A DNA stretch of 64,000 bases from Leptasterias polaris (GCA_037783415.1 JAZGTN010000035.1:2542001-2606000); one strand, 5' to 3'. Numbered from the stretch's first letter, positions 34,276 to 45,945 are shown. Translations and numbers: made by a program. The notes: generated from the sequence alone by a model not told the origin.

Positions 34276-35335
34276 GGGAAGGAGGGGAGGGGAGGGGAGC
34301 AAGATTGTGATGGGTATTGATTCAGTGTTAAGAGTGGCGGAGGAGAAAAGATGGAGGAATATGTGAAAGGGTGAAGCATCTTATTTTAATTTAAAGATTT
34401 GGAACAGCAATTGGAGTGTTCATGGCTGTAGTTTTACCAAAAATACATGTACTAATGTTATGCCTGAATTCAAAACTTTAAGTTAGTAAGCATATTCTCA
34501 AAATTGTCAAACATTTGTGTTGTACCTTATTGCATTGGAGTTTACTTAGAAAATATCATCTTTTACAAAATGGCATTGAATTCAATAAAGGAATAACATT
34601 TTACCACAGATTTTAAGTCTCAAATAAAAGAGTTTACTCCAAGATATGAAACACAGACTTCATATAAATGTATTGCGCAAATCAAAACTATGCTAATTCT
34701 CATTCATATCGATGGCCCATGACACAGAAACATGATCCTAGTGCTTTGTATAATAATGCATTTATTGTGTTTTTAAAGCTCACTAAATTTGACATGTGAA
34801 TTCTTTCAATTGCATTTTTCTTTCTATTTTTGATTCAAGAGAATAAAGCCAAAAAGGTGAACCTTAGATTTTTTCTTTGCTTTTGACTATTGAAATAGTT
34901 GTATTATTTTGCAAAATACAGTTGCTTTTTCAGAAAACAATAACAAGCACTACAGAGAAGTGTCACTGCCATGTGCATTTCTCGAATGAATATTCGCATA
35001 ACCTTAAAAATAAATATACACAATGCTAGATATTCAGGCATGCAACAGCTAGAAGATTGTCAATAAACGAGTAAATTGCATCACAGCAAGACTTTGCACT
35101 GTGTTTTTCAATTTTCAATATGGATGTGAAACGAACAAATTAGGAAACAATAATAACCTGAAATGTGTTGCCTGCCTGTTAATTTAATAACTTTGCATGC
35201 AACAGCAATTTTCTTTTCTTTTTTAGTTTTGAAAGAGAAAATGCCAGGCAGAGTATGTCTTTGCGGTTTTAAATTTCAAGCGTTATAGTACAGTTAGGAA
35301 TCAACTATGAGAAATTTTTACTGAAACCAGTTCAA
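34276..35335. other. Noncoding, no recognised feature
   Basis: It opens with a GGAGGGGAGGGGAGGGG run (about 34,279-34,300), then becomes AT-rich. I see no exon, transposon end or RNA gene. Confidence 0.6.
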
Positions 35336-38300
35336 AGAACAAAGAACATTTATTTCCGCCAATAACAAAAGGTCAATACAATTGATAAGAAGGTATATAT
35401 TGAAGGAGGCAAATCCAAAAAAGCAAAACAATGCTTGTTGGCAGAAATGCCTTGGACAAAAATACAAACAAACGCACATGTAAGTAAACAATTACAAAAC
35501 ATCAAATTATAATTTTCATATACACAATATACAGAAAACAAATATGAATAACATGGTTTGTATTACTTTGTTTGTACAGAAGGCTATACAGGGGGGTTGT
35601 TGAGCAAGTGGGCTTTTAGTTTGTGTTTATAGGTAGCAGGTGTTGGGGCAGTTTTTATACTATTTGGCAGTTTATTCCAATTTGAGGGTCCAGAGAAACA
35701 GATGTTATGATGGAAGGCTGTTGTTCTGTGTTTGGGAAGATGAAAATTAGAAGAAGATCTGGTATTGTGGCGATGAATATTACGGTTAAGTTCTAAGTAG
35801 TCGTTGAATGAGTCAGGAAGTAGTCCTTTCATGTGTTTATACATGAAGATACACTGTTGGTATCTGTTGATACTTTTCAAGTTGAGTAATTTAAGTTTAA
35901 AAAATAAAGGACTTGCATGGGCCCTAAGTGGAGAATGTGAAATAATACGAACAACTTTCTTTTGGAGAACATTCAGCTTATTAAGATTGGTGCTAAACGT
36001 GTTTCCCCATACAACATTACAGTATTGGAGATATGGTAGTATGAGAGTGCAATAAAGTATACGCAGAACATTGTTAGGAAGGAGAAATTTCAATCGACTG
36101 ATGACACCAATACTTTTTGCTACCTTGTTTTCTATTTCACTTATATGATATTTCCATGATAATTTTTCATCTAAATAGACACCCAAAAATTTGGTATTAA
36201 TTACTTGCTGAATAGGTGTGCTATCGAGATTGACTGAGTAGTTTTGGCTGGCTGATTTGTGTCTGTTGGTAAAAATAATATAATTACATTTTTTAGTATT
36301 TAGGGAGAGCCTATTTGCTTTAAACCACTCACAGACATTAGTTAGTTCCCTATTGACATTATCAATCAACACGCGAAGGTCCGCATTGCAACAAAATATA
36401 TTTGTGTCATCAGCGTACATGATAAAAGAAAGCAAATCTGATGTTTGACAAATGTCATTTATATAAATGATAAAGAGCAAAGGTCCTAAGATAGATCCTT
36501 GAGGAACCCCGCATGATATTCCTAGAGGCGCTGACAGAGAAGATTGGTATTTTGTGCATTGAGAGCGGTCATTAAGATAACTCCTAAACCAGTCAAGTGT
36601 AACGCCTCGAATTCCATAATAATGTAATTTATCCAATAAAATATCATGATTTATGGTGTCAAACGCTTTTGACAGATCCAGGAAAACTCCAATGGCATAT
36701 AAATTGTTTTCAAAGGCATCTATAACTTTATTTGTTAAGTCAAGTAATGCCAGTGAGGTAGAATAATTTTTTCGGAAACCGTATTGATTATTGCAGATTA
36801 TGTTGTGTTTGTCCAAAAATGACATAGTTCTTTTGTGAAGAATTTTCTCAAGAATTTTAGAGAGACATGACAGCACAGAGATTGGCCTATAGTTACCGAG
36901 CTCACTATGGTCTCCATTTTTAAAAATTGGAGTGACTTTGGCAGATTTGAGTTTGTCTGGAAATATACCTTTAGTTAATGACAAGTTAAAAATGTGACAC
37001 AGTTGGTGACTTACCTGATTAATAACAGATTTTAAAACCCTTGGGCTTATTTCATCTATGCCTGGAGATTTGTTGTTTTTAAAGGAACTAGCTATATTTT
37101 GAATCTCAGTCGGGGTAGTGGGATTAAAAAACATGGAATATGGGTTTGGGTCTGTCAAGTATTGCTTGTAGCTGTTGGTCGCCTGAGGAATGTTTCTGTT
37201 GAGAGATTGTCCTATTTTTGTAAAATAGTTATTAAATGCACTGGCAATGTCAGCCGAGTCACTGATCGTACGTCCTTCACAGTTAAATTTGTGTGATGAT
37301 GTACTACGTTTAGATTTTTTGTTTAATAATGAATTAATGATTCTCCAAGTATTTTTAACATTGTTTTTGGTATTGCGAAACTTTTCTTGAAAAAAACAGA
37401 TTTTTGTTGTTTTAATTAAGGCGTTGAGTTTATTTCGAAAAGATTTATACTTAAGTTTATTACTTAAAGTTGATGTTTTAAGATACTTTTTATATAATTT
37501 GTTTTTGTGTTTGATAGAACACAATATTCCACTGGTCATCCATGCATTTAATTTCTTAGTAGGTTTAGGTTTTCTTAGTGGAAAGTGTTTCTCATATAAA
37601 TTATTGAAGTGACAATAGAAACGGTCGATGGCCTGGTTAGGACATTGCGTCGTATACACACAATTCCAGTCCAAACTTGTTAGGTCTTGTTTGAATCCTT
37701 CGATACGTTCTGGTGTAACAAGTCTAAATGGGGCTACGTTTGTTGGCATTTTTCTTGAAATGTTAAGTGAGGTGACTTGAAAAATTGGCAGATGATCAGA
37801 GATATCATTATATAGGATGCCACTCTTAATATGTTGATCGGTACAATTAGTCATAATATTATCTATTAAGGTAGCAGTAAATGTAGTAATACGGGTGGGC
37901 CTATTAATTAGTGGTAAGAAAAAATTACTAAACAAAGAGTTTACAAAAAACTGGGTTGGCTTATGGGAAGCATATTTTAAAAGATCAATATTATAATCAC
38001 CCATTATGAAAGATATTTTGTTTTCCCTATTAATTTGAGTAAGGGTTCTGTCGAAGGCTTCAACAAAAGAGTTTACATTAATATTTGGTGGTTTATACAC
38101 AATGCCAGCTATTACGTTTTTACCGGATGAGCCTGGTATTTCAATAAATATAGAGTCACAGATAGTATTATCTATTGTTAAATCATTACGCCGAGTGCAG
38201 TTCAGTGATTCTTGAACATATAGGGCAACGCCACCACCCGACCTTCCTTGTCTATTTTGCTGAATACAATTATATCCCTGTAAATTTAAATCAGGACTGC

Positions 38301-39465
38301 TTTCAGTAAGCCAGGTTTCAGAAAATCCGATTACACTAAATGGATAGTCTAGTAATCCAAGGTAATCAATGATATCATCAAATTTGTTTTTAAGACTCCG
38401 AGAATTTAAGTGTAAGCAGGAGAATGTATCGGTTTTACTTCCATCCCTAAATCGATCCTTAAACTGATCAGATAACAAATAATCACATGGTAAATTGAAA
38501 GTATTGGCATAAAAGTTATTATCAGGGTCAATATCAGATTCGTTGGCAAACGTTTCGTTGAATGTAAGGGGATTGAATATAAGTTTGTTTAATCTTTCAG
38601 AATCTATTTTTGAGTTTGAATTAAGTTCAATAATGGCTAGGTTAAAGTCATCTGCATTAAGATGGTTGAAAGGTAGAACTTGCTGGAAGCAGTTCTTGCA
38701 AATGGCATTGAATTCATGCCTATCCTGATTGCCAATCGTTTCTTTACACACTGGACAGTGTCTTCGATTGTCAGAGCTGGAGCTGTTCATGGTATGTGGA
38801 CAATTTGAATTGTTAGAAGACGCTTTTAAACTAGCCATAGCAGGTGGTTAACCCAGTGTTGTGTCTAGTCGTCTTAAGGGAAAAGTTGCTCAGTCGTGAC
38901 AAGGGATTATGAGCCTTTACTTGACTGTTACAGGGTGTTTCTAAGGTAATTTTAAACATACTACTGTGTATACAATAATGCCAGTAGGCTAAGAACAAAA
39001 TAATGAACAAAATCACAAACATTTGCAAGTAGTTACGTGTGATTTTGGTAAAACGAGATATCAATGAAATAAGTTAATGTTTGTGCCCCAGGAAAAAAAC
39101 TCCCAAAACCCACTCTTGATATTTAGAGCAATATAATTCATCACAGATCTTGTACAGTGTTCAAGCTTACTGTTGGGGTGAAGGCTTTATGGGTTCATAC
39201 TTCATGCCATGAATGTAGAGATGGCCGCCACGGAAGACAGGGTGCTGACCTTGGTCGTATGCCCTCTTCATAACATCCCGAAGGGATCGCTTCTTGGCGA
39301 CATCAGCTGCTGGTAGATCTTGAAGTATGAACAACCCGGAGTTGGCAAGGGCGGCCTTTGCTCGCATCAAAACCGTCTGACGCTCAGGACGATATATAAA
39401 CCGGACCAGGATGTGACGGGGTTTATCTGATGCTGTCTTCGGGGTTCTACCAGAGCGGTGCATGC
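35336..39465 (-). mobile_element. LINE retrotransposon, Jockey superfamily (CR1/L2 group), near full length
   Basis: It carries an intact ORF2 (35,584-38,838), an ORF1-like piece upstream (39,167-39,487) and about 250 nt of 3' UTR. The 3' end is AAATAAATGTTCTTTGTTCT, then TTGAAC; such a short repeated tail is usual for CR1/L2-type elements. It sits only in the spacer of the inverted repeat. No target duplication is evident. The 5' limit is set where the ORF1 similarity stops, near GCATGCACC. Confidence 0.8.
35584..38838 (-). CDS. LINE ORF2: endonuclease and reverse transcriptase, 1084 aa
   Basis: This is a single uninterrupted frame. A Cys-rich motif CPVCKE...CKNCF lies at about residues 29-51. 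The apurinic-type endonuclease domain follows at about 140-355, with HLNSRSL, SETWL, IMGDYNIDL and the catalytic SDHLP. The reverse transcriptase spans about 600-870. It has SPGIDEI, NYRPISVLS, the catalytic FLDLSKAFDTI, GVPQGSILGPLLF and the catalytic FIMYADD, then KFLGVYLDEKLSW. The C-terminal LHLPKHRT-type tail ends the frame. It nicks target DNA and copies its RNA there. All catalytic motifs are intact, so it may be recently active. The N-terminal Met precedes the zinc motif by about 28 residues. Confidence 0.93.
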   Translation of the reverse strand: MASLKASSNNSNCPHTMNSSSSDNRRHCPVCKETIGNQDRHEFNAICKNCFQQVLPFNHLNADDFNLAIIELNSNSKIDSERLNKLIFNPLTFNETFANESDIDPDNNFYANTFNLPCDYLLSDQFKDRFRDGSKTDTFSCLHLNSRSLKNKFDDIIDYLGLLDYPFSVIGFSETWLTESSPDLNLQGYNCIQQNRQGRSGGGVALYVQESLNCTRRNDLTIDNTICDSIFIEIPGSSGKNVIAGIVYKPPNINVNSFVEAFDRTLTQINRENKISFIMGDYNIDLLKYASHKPTQFFVNSLFSNFFLPLINRPTRITTFTATLIDNIMTNCTDQHIKSGILYNDISDHLPIFQVTSLNISRKMPTNVAPFRLVTPERIEGFKQDLTSLDWNCVYTTQCPNQAIDRFYCHFNNLYEKHFPLRKPKPTKKLNAWMTSGILCSIKHKNKLYKKYLKTSTLSNKLKYKSFRNKLNALIKTTKICFFQEKFRNTKNNVKNTWRIINSLLNKKSKRSTSSHKFNCEGRTISDSADIASAFNNYFTKIGQSLNRNIPQATNSYKQYLTDPNPYSMFFNPTTPTEIQNIASSFKNNKSPGIDEISPRVLKSVINQVSHQLCHIFNLSLTKGIFPDKLKSAKVTPIFKNGDHSELGNYRPISVLSCLSKILEKILHKRTMSFLDKHNIICNNQYGFRKNYSTSLALLDLTNKVIDAFENNLYAIGVFLDLSKAFDTINHDILLDKLHYYGIRGVTLDWFRSYLNDRSQCTKYQSSLSAPLGISCGVPQGSILGPLLFIIYINDICQTSDLLSFIMYADDTNIFCCNADLRVLIDNVNRELTNVCEWFKANRLSLNTKKCNYIIFTNRHKSASQNYSVNLDSTPIQQVINTKFLGVYLDEKLSWKYHISEIENKVAKSIGVISRLKFLLPNNVLRILYCTLILPYLQYCNVVWGNTFSTNLNKLNVLQKKVVRIISHSPLRAHASPLFFKLKLLNLKSINRYQQCIFMYKHMKGLLPDSFNDYLELNRNIHRHNTRSSSNFHLPKHRTTAFHHNICFSGPSNWNKLPNSIKTAPTPATYKHKLKAHLLNNPPV

Positions 39466-39487
39466 CTGTATTATTATAAATGAACAA
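39167..39487 (-). CDS. LINE ORF1-like protein, C-terminal part
   Basis: The 106-aa frame contains PRHILVRFIYRPERQTVLMR, then an ALANSGLFILQDLPAAD block and RDVMKRAYDQG. This matches the layout of the C-terminal RNA-binding region of L1-like ORF1 proteins. It lies 328 nt upstream of ORF2 on the same strand, as expected for the same element. The start is not convincing: its first codons lie in AT-rich flank, and AATACAG just before GCATGCACC could be a splice acceptor or a 5' truncation point. The N-terminal half is missing. Confidence 0.55.
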   Translation of the reverse strand: MFIYNNTGMHRSGRTPKTASDKPRHILVRFIYRPERQTVLMRAKAALANSGLFILQDLPAADVAKKRSLRDVMKRAYDQGQHPVFRGGHLYIHGMKYEPIKPSPQQ

Positions 39488-39786
39488 TTTTTAATTCTTG
39501 TATACTCAGGCATGCATTCAACCAAATCTTGCCCAAAAAGAGTTAAGTACCAGGCACAGCATTATACTTTGTGCTAAGTTTTTAATTTTCAATGGCAATA
39601 CACCTGAAAAACCAAATATGCGGAAATCAGCTGATGACATGAAAAGTAGCATGCCTGTATATTATTACATTGTAAATAAAATTCATGAAAGTAAAGTGTA
39701 ATGTACAAGTGCACCATTGCAACCATTTTAATTAATTTGCTTCTGATTTTTGCCAATATCATCCTGGTAAGCTTAGTTTAAAGCAG

Positions 39787-40515
39787 GGCCACCACGTGCA
39801 GGTCCCAGGATACCAGCCCCAACACGCTTTCCGAGGTCAGTCAAGGCCTTCATACTCCTTTCAGAGCGCCCGGTCCTCGCACCCGTATGCGGGGCACGCC
39901 CTCTAACTCCTACTAACGTGGGCCCTAGCCCCACGGCATACACTAGGGACTACTCCTGTTGGCCGACCATTTGTGGAAACACCAGTACCATCCTTGCCCG
40001 CTAAGGAGCCTGATGCTCTTTTAAGGTCAACCACCAACTGTCACCCTGGCCAAGAGTAGGACCCCACATGCCACGTGCATGTGTCCAGGTCCCTTTTCGC
40101 AATTAAGTTTGGAATTTCCCGTGATTTTACCACCATTCGATTCCAAACGATTCGAAACGACGCACCACCAACACGCTTTGGGAGATCATCGGGGCCTTCG
40201 TACTCCTTTCAGAGCGCCCGGTCCACATACACTTATGCAGGGTACGCCCCCTACTCCCTTAAAACGCGGTCCCTAGCCCCACGGCGTAGACTAGGAACTA
40301 CTCCTGTTGGCCGACCATTTGTGAAAACACCAGAGCATCCTCGCCGCTGAGGAGCTTATGCATCTTTAAGATCAACCACCAACTGTTACCCTGGCCAGGA
40401 GTAGGACCCCACATGCCACGTGCATGTGTCCAGGTCCCTTTTCGCAATTAAGTTTGGAATTTCCCGTGATTTTACCACCATTCGATTCCAAACAATTCGA
40501 AACGACGCACCACCA
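39787..40515. repeat. 345-bp tandem repeat, about two copies
   Basis: Anchors recur at a 345-349-bp spacing: ACACGCTTT at 39,822 and 40,171; GTGTCCAGGTCCCTTTTCGC at 40,081 and 40,426; also TACTCCTGTTGGCCGACCA. The unit is GC-richer than its surroundings and holds a CATGCCACGTGCATG palindrome. I do not recognise it as rRNA, 5S or snRNA. The paired frames starting MHVSRSLFAIKFGIS are repeat shadows. Confidence 0.8.
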
Positions 40516-41637
40516 AATGCTCAAAATTTTTTAGTCAAAGCAAAATTGCCAAGATCTCCAGTTTCTCATTTCAAAATACGCATATATGCACTTGCTTGCA
40601 ATGGTGCAGTTATTTACAATGTTACTTGTATAGTGCTGCATAAACAGCCCACTACAAGACGATAAGAAAAACCTAGTGGTTTATTACTTGATTACAAAAA
40701 CTTACACCAGAATTTACATACTATGCCTTAGTCTTGAACAGCTACATCTACGTATGGGAAGACATTCAGCTGATGATACGCAATTTGCAGATAACACTCA
40801 TCTACATTTCGGATGGGTAGATCTCATTGGAGAACTAGACTTTCTAAAAGGGAAAAAATGGAAATTAGAAGAAAAACTAAATATCTATGGAAGAGAAATA
40901 ATTGTATTACTTCTTACCTTAGGCATGAGGCCTAATTGCCAATTGGCTTGCATTATGATCAACATTTTCAAATGAGCAACATTCGTTTTGTAAACATCTT
41001 TTGTGGTATGTGGTGTGTGATTCAAAAATACCTGAACAGTTTATTCATCCTGATTTGGTGGGAGGAGACCATGGGAAAATGTTTAAATGTGCGATATGAA
41101 CACAGGTAGGAATGATTAAACATGACCTGACTGAATTAAGCCAAGGGCACACTCAGATGATTGCGCACAGTGCCCAAATGTCACAGCCCAGTTTAGGTCT
41201 ATATGTCAAATATTTGGTTTACGCCGGTTGGAAATAATTTGCTCACAACAAGGTACTCATCGCTCAACACATGCATAGAAATTCAACGCAGAGTCGAGGT
41301 GAGCTTATGCTAAACTGTCACTTTTGTTCTCAACTTCTACAGGGTTCTGAATGTTTTAAATTGAAGGGATTTTTAAATGGGAATCAATGTGTTGAAATGG
41401 TTATAAAAAGAAGTGGTTTACACGTATGCTGAGGCATGGTTCTTGATAATTTTACCTCAACTTCGTCTTGGTAAAATTATCAAGAACTATAGCCCTTAGC
41501 GAGTTTAAACCACTGTCTTAAAACCTCTCAACACTCTTTGATTTCCTTACTGTTAAATCACACACATTAAATGCAAAGTGCTGCAAAAATAGCCCACTTT
41601 ACACTTTAGGATAACAAAAAACCCAAGATTTACATAC

Positions 41638-41760
41638 CTTTGTCTCAGCCATAAACATCCATGCGCTACAAGAAGATATTTGGCAGATACACAGTGCGAA
41701 GAGACCTCACAACATTTGCTTTGTTGATGGAAGGTGACCATCAGAACATGGCATGCCTTT
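41638..41760 (-). other. Exon-like module E6, right-arm copy (123 nt)
   Basis: Splice signals are kept (acceptor GCATCTAG, donor GTATGT). It is one base shorter than the left copy, near TGTTCTGATGG, so the two arms cannot encode the same E6 peptide. Confidence 0.5.
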
Positions 41761-42278
41761 CTAGATGCAAACAATTAAAACAAAATATTTAAGACTAGAT
41801 ATAAAACCAGTTTTTAACTGAAAATAACTGAATATAACATATTAACTTTAAAGTGTTACCTTTAAAAGATGGTTGAGAAAGTACAAATTAGAACACAAAT
41901 TAACCTCAATGAAGTGTGCATGTTAGGTAAAATCCCTAAAAACTTATCAACTAATTTGTAACCTGAATCGGAAGTTTTGTTTAGCTTAAAACTACTTTAA
42001 ACATGGGTTCTGAAGATTGCTGTCAATTCCAACAGTCGTTTGTGAATTTAACAACAACCCATTGTTGAGATTCACAGTCTATATCTACTTGCTGTAATAT
42101 ATTGGAAACAATTTTATTTACCAAAAACACCACAGTTGGACTTCAACCCTGGCTTTTCAAATCAAATTTTAGGGGCCCAAACTGTTGATTGTTTGAATAC
42201 TGATCAGACAATTTTAATTCAAAATGCTATGAACGAATTGCATTAAAAAAAACATTATTTTACTCTTAAGGAATTTAC

Positions 42279-42373
42279 CTTTTACTGGAGAGAGCAGCTC
42301 CTTTATTATGTAAGCCGATCTTGGACATCTTAACTTGTTGACGGTTATATCACTTTGAAGATGGTAAGCCTTT
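42279..42373 (-). other. Exon-like module E5, right-arm copy (95 nt)
   Basis: Length and both splice sites (TGTGTGCAG, GTAAAT) match the left copy. The encoded peptide is the same as on the left over KAYHLQSDITVNKLRCPRSA. Confidence 0.5.
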
Positions 42374-42518
42374 CTGCACACAAACATAAAGCACAATTTG
42401 CAACAATTTATTTTAAAAACGTTGTCCACAGTTAAAAAAGTTGATTCAGACAAATTACCTCAGCAGTTTTGTATACTCCCATCCCACATTTGAAAACTAT
42501 TAGTTTAAAAAAACACGA

Positions 42519-42680
42519 TGTGTCACGACTGAGCGATTAAGCGCACCTTACTCAAGCTGTGGTGTTTCTGATCAGCAGAGTATGGGTTCAGAGTTCTGGT
42601 CTTGACACTTGTGTCCTTGACCGAGAAACAAGCTATTATTAATTCTTTCTTTGGATGGAATGTAAAGCTGTAAGTCCCAT
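42519..42680 (+). mobile_element. Decayed tRNA-Leu SINE
   Basis: Partner of 28,075-28,237 in the left arm. It carries that copy's unit-specific bases. Confidence 0.6.
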
Positions 42681-43209
42681 GTACACGAAAAATGATTGTT
42701 TTCGGGGGACCCGAAGATCAATCCGAACACAAAGTTTGGAGCTAATATGCCAAGTCCTTCATGAGTTATAGTTGTAATGACCTCAACATTTTACCTAGAA
42801 GTCCAAAAACAAAGGCTTGTAGGGAATCTGAAGACCATTCCACACACTAAATTTGGAGTTGATATTTTTTGTAGAGTCTCTTTTGTTTTTAGTCATAGTG
42901 ACATTGACATTTGAAAGGAGAAACAGCACTTGGAGACCTTAACAAATAATAATTCACAGTATGACGACATTATCTCAGAAGAACTTAATTTAGTCCTCAG
43001 CTCAAAGAAACAGTGGGTGGTTTACTTTGTTGAAGAGATAAGTAATAATAGGTCAACATTTTTAAAAGTTAGTAACAAATAATGTGATGACCTCATCAGG
43101 ATGTCACTTTTACTTTAAGCAGTCAATGTCAGTCTAACAATCGACTAAGTTGAAAAGCATATGGTTTGAATGATGTTTTAAAAGTGGCGTGTCATGTTTT
43201 AAAAGTGGC

Positions 43210-43430
43210 GTGTCGTGGCCGAGCGGTCTAGGTCACCGGACCTAAGCTCTGGTGTAGTCAGCAGCAGAGTGTGGGTTCGATACCCGGTCATGACACTTGT
43301 GCCCCTGAGCAAGGCACTTAACCATAATTGCTTCGAAAAAAGTTGGGAAGGTGGTGCATTCTGCTCTACCAGACAGGCTCCTAGTGGATGATACCCATGC
43401 CTACATCCTTAAGGACTGTAAAGGGGGTAA
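43210..43430 (+). mobile_element. tRNA-Leu SINE, first right-arm copy
   Basis: Perfect A box TGGCCGAGCGG and B box GGTTCGATACC. It is preceded by a short direct repeat, TTTTAAAAGTGGCGTGTC, present twice. It is nearly identical to the copy at 45,727. Confidence 0.8.
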
Positions 43431-43509
43431 CCCTGTTTCAGCCCCAGGAGTAGGAGGCAACATGCCCCTGGTTTCAATTGATTTGGGTCGATAGCCCAAA
43501 TCAGGTATT

Positions 43510-43890
43510 TGTAGCCCTCACCTTGAAGTGGCCGTCCGTGGCCTTGTGAGTTAGGCGATATCTCATAAAAAAAATATATAAAAAAAATACAATGATCCAC
43601 ACAAATATGCCTCGAAATTGCGTGGTTTTACTTTTACATCGTGAACTAACACGGCCCGCAAATTTTTTGGAGTCAAGTTTTTGACTCCACAAAATGGCGG
43701 ACCGTGTTAGTTCGCAAAGTAAAAGGAAAACCATGCAATTTCGAGGCATATTTGTGTGGATCATTGTATTCTACTTTTAAAACATCTTTCCAACTTTATG
43801 CATTTTATAACAAACGGTTACAAATGCTTTTCATAGACCAACTCGACCAACTCCCCTAGACCAACTCCTACTAGGCAACGTGTCCCTTTA
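43510..43890. mobile_element. Palindromic MITE (GGCAACGTGTCCCTTT end), first right-arm copy
   Basis: Reverse complement of 25,949-26,330. It includes the complete GGCAACGTGTCCCTTT end at about 43,874-43,889. Confidence 0.7.
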
Positions 43891-44093
43891 AAAGTTTTTT
43901 TTTTAAATCATTTAAAATAGTGAAGTGTTTACATGTAAAGTAAAGTATGTTCTGAGTCAATATATGGTTCATGAGGCCGGTGTCTATACCCAGTTTCATT
44001 GGCATTAAATGACTGAGAATATTTCTGTTTCTACCTAAGCAGTTTTGTATACTTCCATCCCAAAATTGAAAACTGTTAGTTTAAAAAAACACG

Positions 44094-44262
44094 ATGTGTC
44101 ATGACTGAGCGATTAAGCGCACCGTACTCAAGCTGTGGTGTTTCTGGTCAGCAAAGTATGGGTTCAGAGTTCTGGTCTTGACACTTGTGTCCTTTAGTGA
44201 GAGTCAAGCTATTATTGTTTCTTTCTTCGGATGGGATGTAAAGCTGTAGGTCTCGTGTGTTT
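44094..44262 (+). mobile_element. Decayed tRNA-Leu SINE
   Basis: Its flank GTCTCGTGTGTTTTGCAATC matches the left-arm copy at 25,570, not the one at 28,075. This helps locate a recombination junction. Confidence 0.6.
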
Positions 44263-44764
44263 TGCAATCTAACTACACAAAAAATTATTGTTTTCGGGGG
44301 ACCCCAAGACCAATCCACACACAAAGTTTGGAGCTAATATGCCAAGTCCTTCATGAGTTATAGTTGTAATGACCTCAACATTTTACCTAGAAGTCCAAAA
44401 ACAAAGGCTTGCAGGGAATCTGAAGACCATTCCACACACTAAATTTGGAGTTGATATTTTTTGTAGAGTCTCTTTTGTTTTTAGTCATAGTGACATTGAC
44501 ATTTGGCCTAAGGTCCAAAGGCATATTAGGCTTCTTGGGGAACCGAAGACCAGTAAACATACTGAGGATTATTTTGATTGTTACAATCAAAGTAAGCAAC
44601 AGTGATTTGACGGGTATGTCAAGTGGCTGAGACAGTTCTATTGAAGATTGGTGTTGGTATGAACTGTATTAGCAGTGAGTCCCCAGAATCAAACTAATCT
44701 ACCAAGTGGCACACAATATTTTAATAACCAAAAGCTGACAGGTTTTTAATTTTTTTAAGTTCAC

Positions 44765-44838
44765 CTTTCACTGGAGAGTGCAGCTCTTGGCGTTTACTTG
44801 TTGACGGGTAGATCTCTTTGGAAATTTTGAGCACTCCC
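44765..44838 (-). other. Exon-like module E4, right-arm copy (74 nt)
   Basis: It has the same length and splice signals as 27,508-27,581 and the same open phase. Confidence 0.5.
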
Positions 44839-45215
44839 CTGCAACACAAACAAAATGTACACTTTGCAACATGAGTGATTAAACACATAACACATAATTA
44901 AAAAAATATATACTTTGCTTTTGCTGGGGATTTTGTATAAACTTTCACTGAAAAAATTAATACAAAAACCAACATTGATAATTGCAAAAACAACAAAAAA
45001 CAATTAAAGTAACTTTTGCATATCAGGATTATTTTGATTGTTACAATCAATTGTTGACAGGTACGTCAAATGGCTGAGACAGTTCTCCTGAAGATTGGTG
45101 GTGGTATGAACTTGATTATCAGTGGGTCCTCAGAATCAAACCAATCTAGCAAAGTGTATGCAACATTTAAATAACAAAAAGTTTACATTTGTTCTTTCAT
45201 TATTGAGGAACTAAC

Positions 45216-45289
45216 CTTTTGACTGGAGAGTGCATCTTCTTGGACATCTTCTTGTTGATGGGTAGATGTCTTTGGAGATAGTAAGCCTA
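45216..45289 (-). other. Exon-like module E3, right-arm copy (74 nt)
   Basis: It has the same length and splice signals as 27,060-27,133 (acceptor GTGTTGCAG, donor GTTAGT). Confidence 0.5.
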
Positions 45290-45726
45290 CTGCAACACAA
45301 ACAAAAGGAATATTTTGTAACATTAGTGATTAATTTAATACAATATCCATGATAAACAGACATACAATCAGGATTATTTTGATTGTTGCAATGTATGGCT
45401 GTGACAGGGAGGCTGGTCCTCTACTGAAAGGAGAAACGGCACTTGGAGACCTTAACAAATAATAATTCACAGTATGACGACATTATCTCAGAAGAACTTA
45501 ATTTAGTCCTCAGCTCAAAGAAACAGTGGGTGGTTTACTTTGTTGAAGAGATATGTAATAATAGGTCAAAATTTTAAAAAGTTAGTAACAAATAATGTGA
45601 TGACCTCATCAGGTTGTCACTTTTACTTTAAGCAGTCAATGTCATTGTCTAACAATCGACTAAGTTGAAAAGCATATGGTTTGAATGATGTTTTAAAAGT
45701 GGCGTGTCATGTTTTAAAAGTGGCGT

Positions 45727-45945
45727 GTCGTGGCCGAGCGGTCTAGGTCACCGGACCTAAGCTCTGGTGTAGTCAGCAGCAGAGTGTGGGTTCGATACCC
45801 GGTCATGACACTTGTGCCCCTGAGCAAGGCACTTAACCATAATTGCTTTGAAAAAAGTTGGGAAGGTAGTGCATTCTGCTCTACCAGACAGGCTCCTAGT
45901 GGATGATACCCATGCCTACATCCTTAAGGACTGTAAAGGGGGTAA
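45727..45945 (+). mobile_element. tRNA-Leu SINE, second right-arm copy
   Basis: It belongs to the duplicated MITE-plus-SINE block. It has perfect A and B boxes and lies about 2.5 kb from the first copy. Confidence 0.8.

Noticed and set aside
33297..34302. Minus-strand frames of 196, 225 and 108 aa rich in LPSLHLF
   Set aside because: They run through the 25-bp minisatellite in several overlapping frames at once. There is no domain and no splice or start context.
40075..40665. Paired frames starting MHVSRSLFAIKFGIS
   Set aside because: They follow the 345-bp tandem unit and diverge where the repeat ends. There is no known domain.
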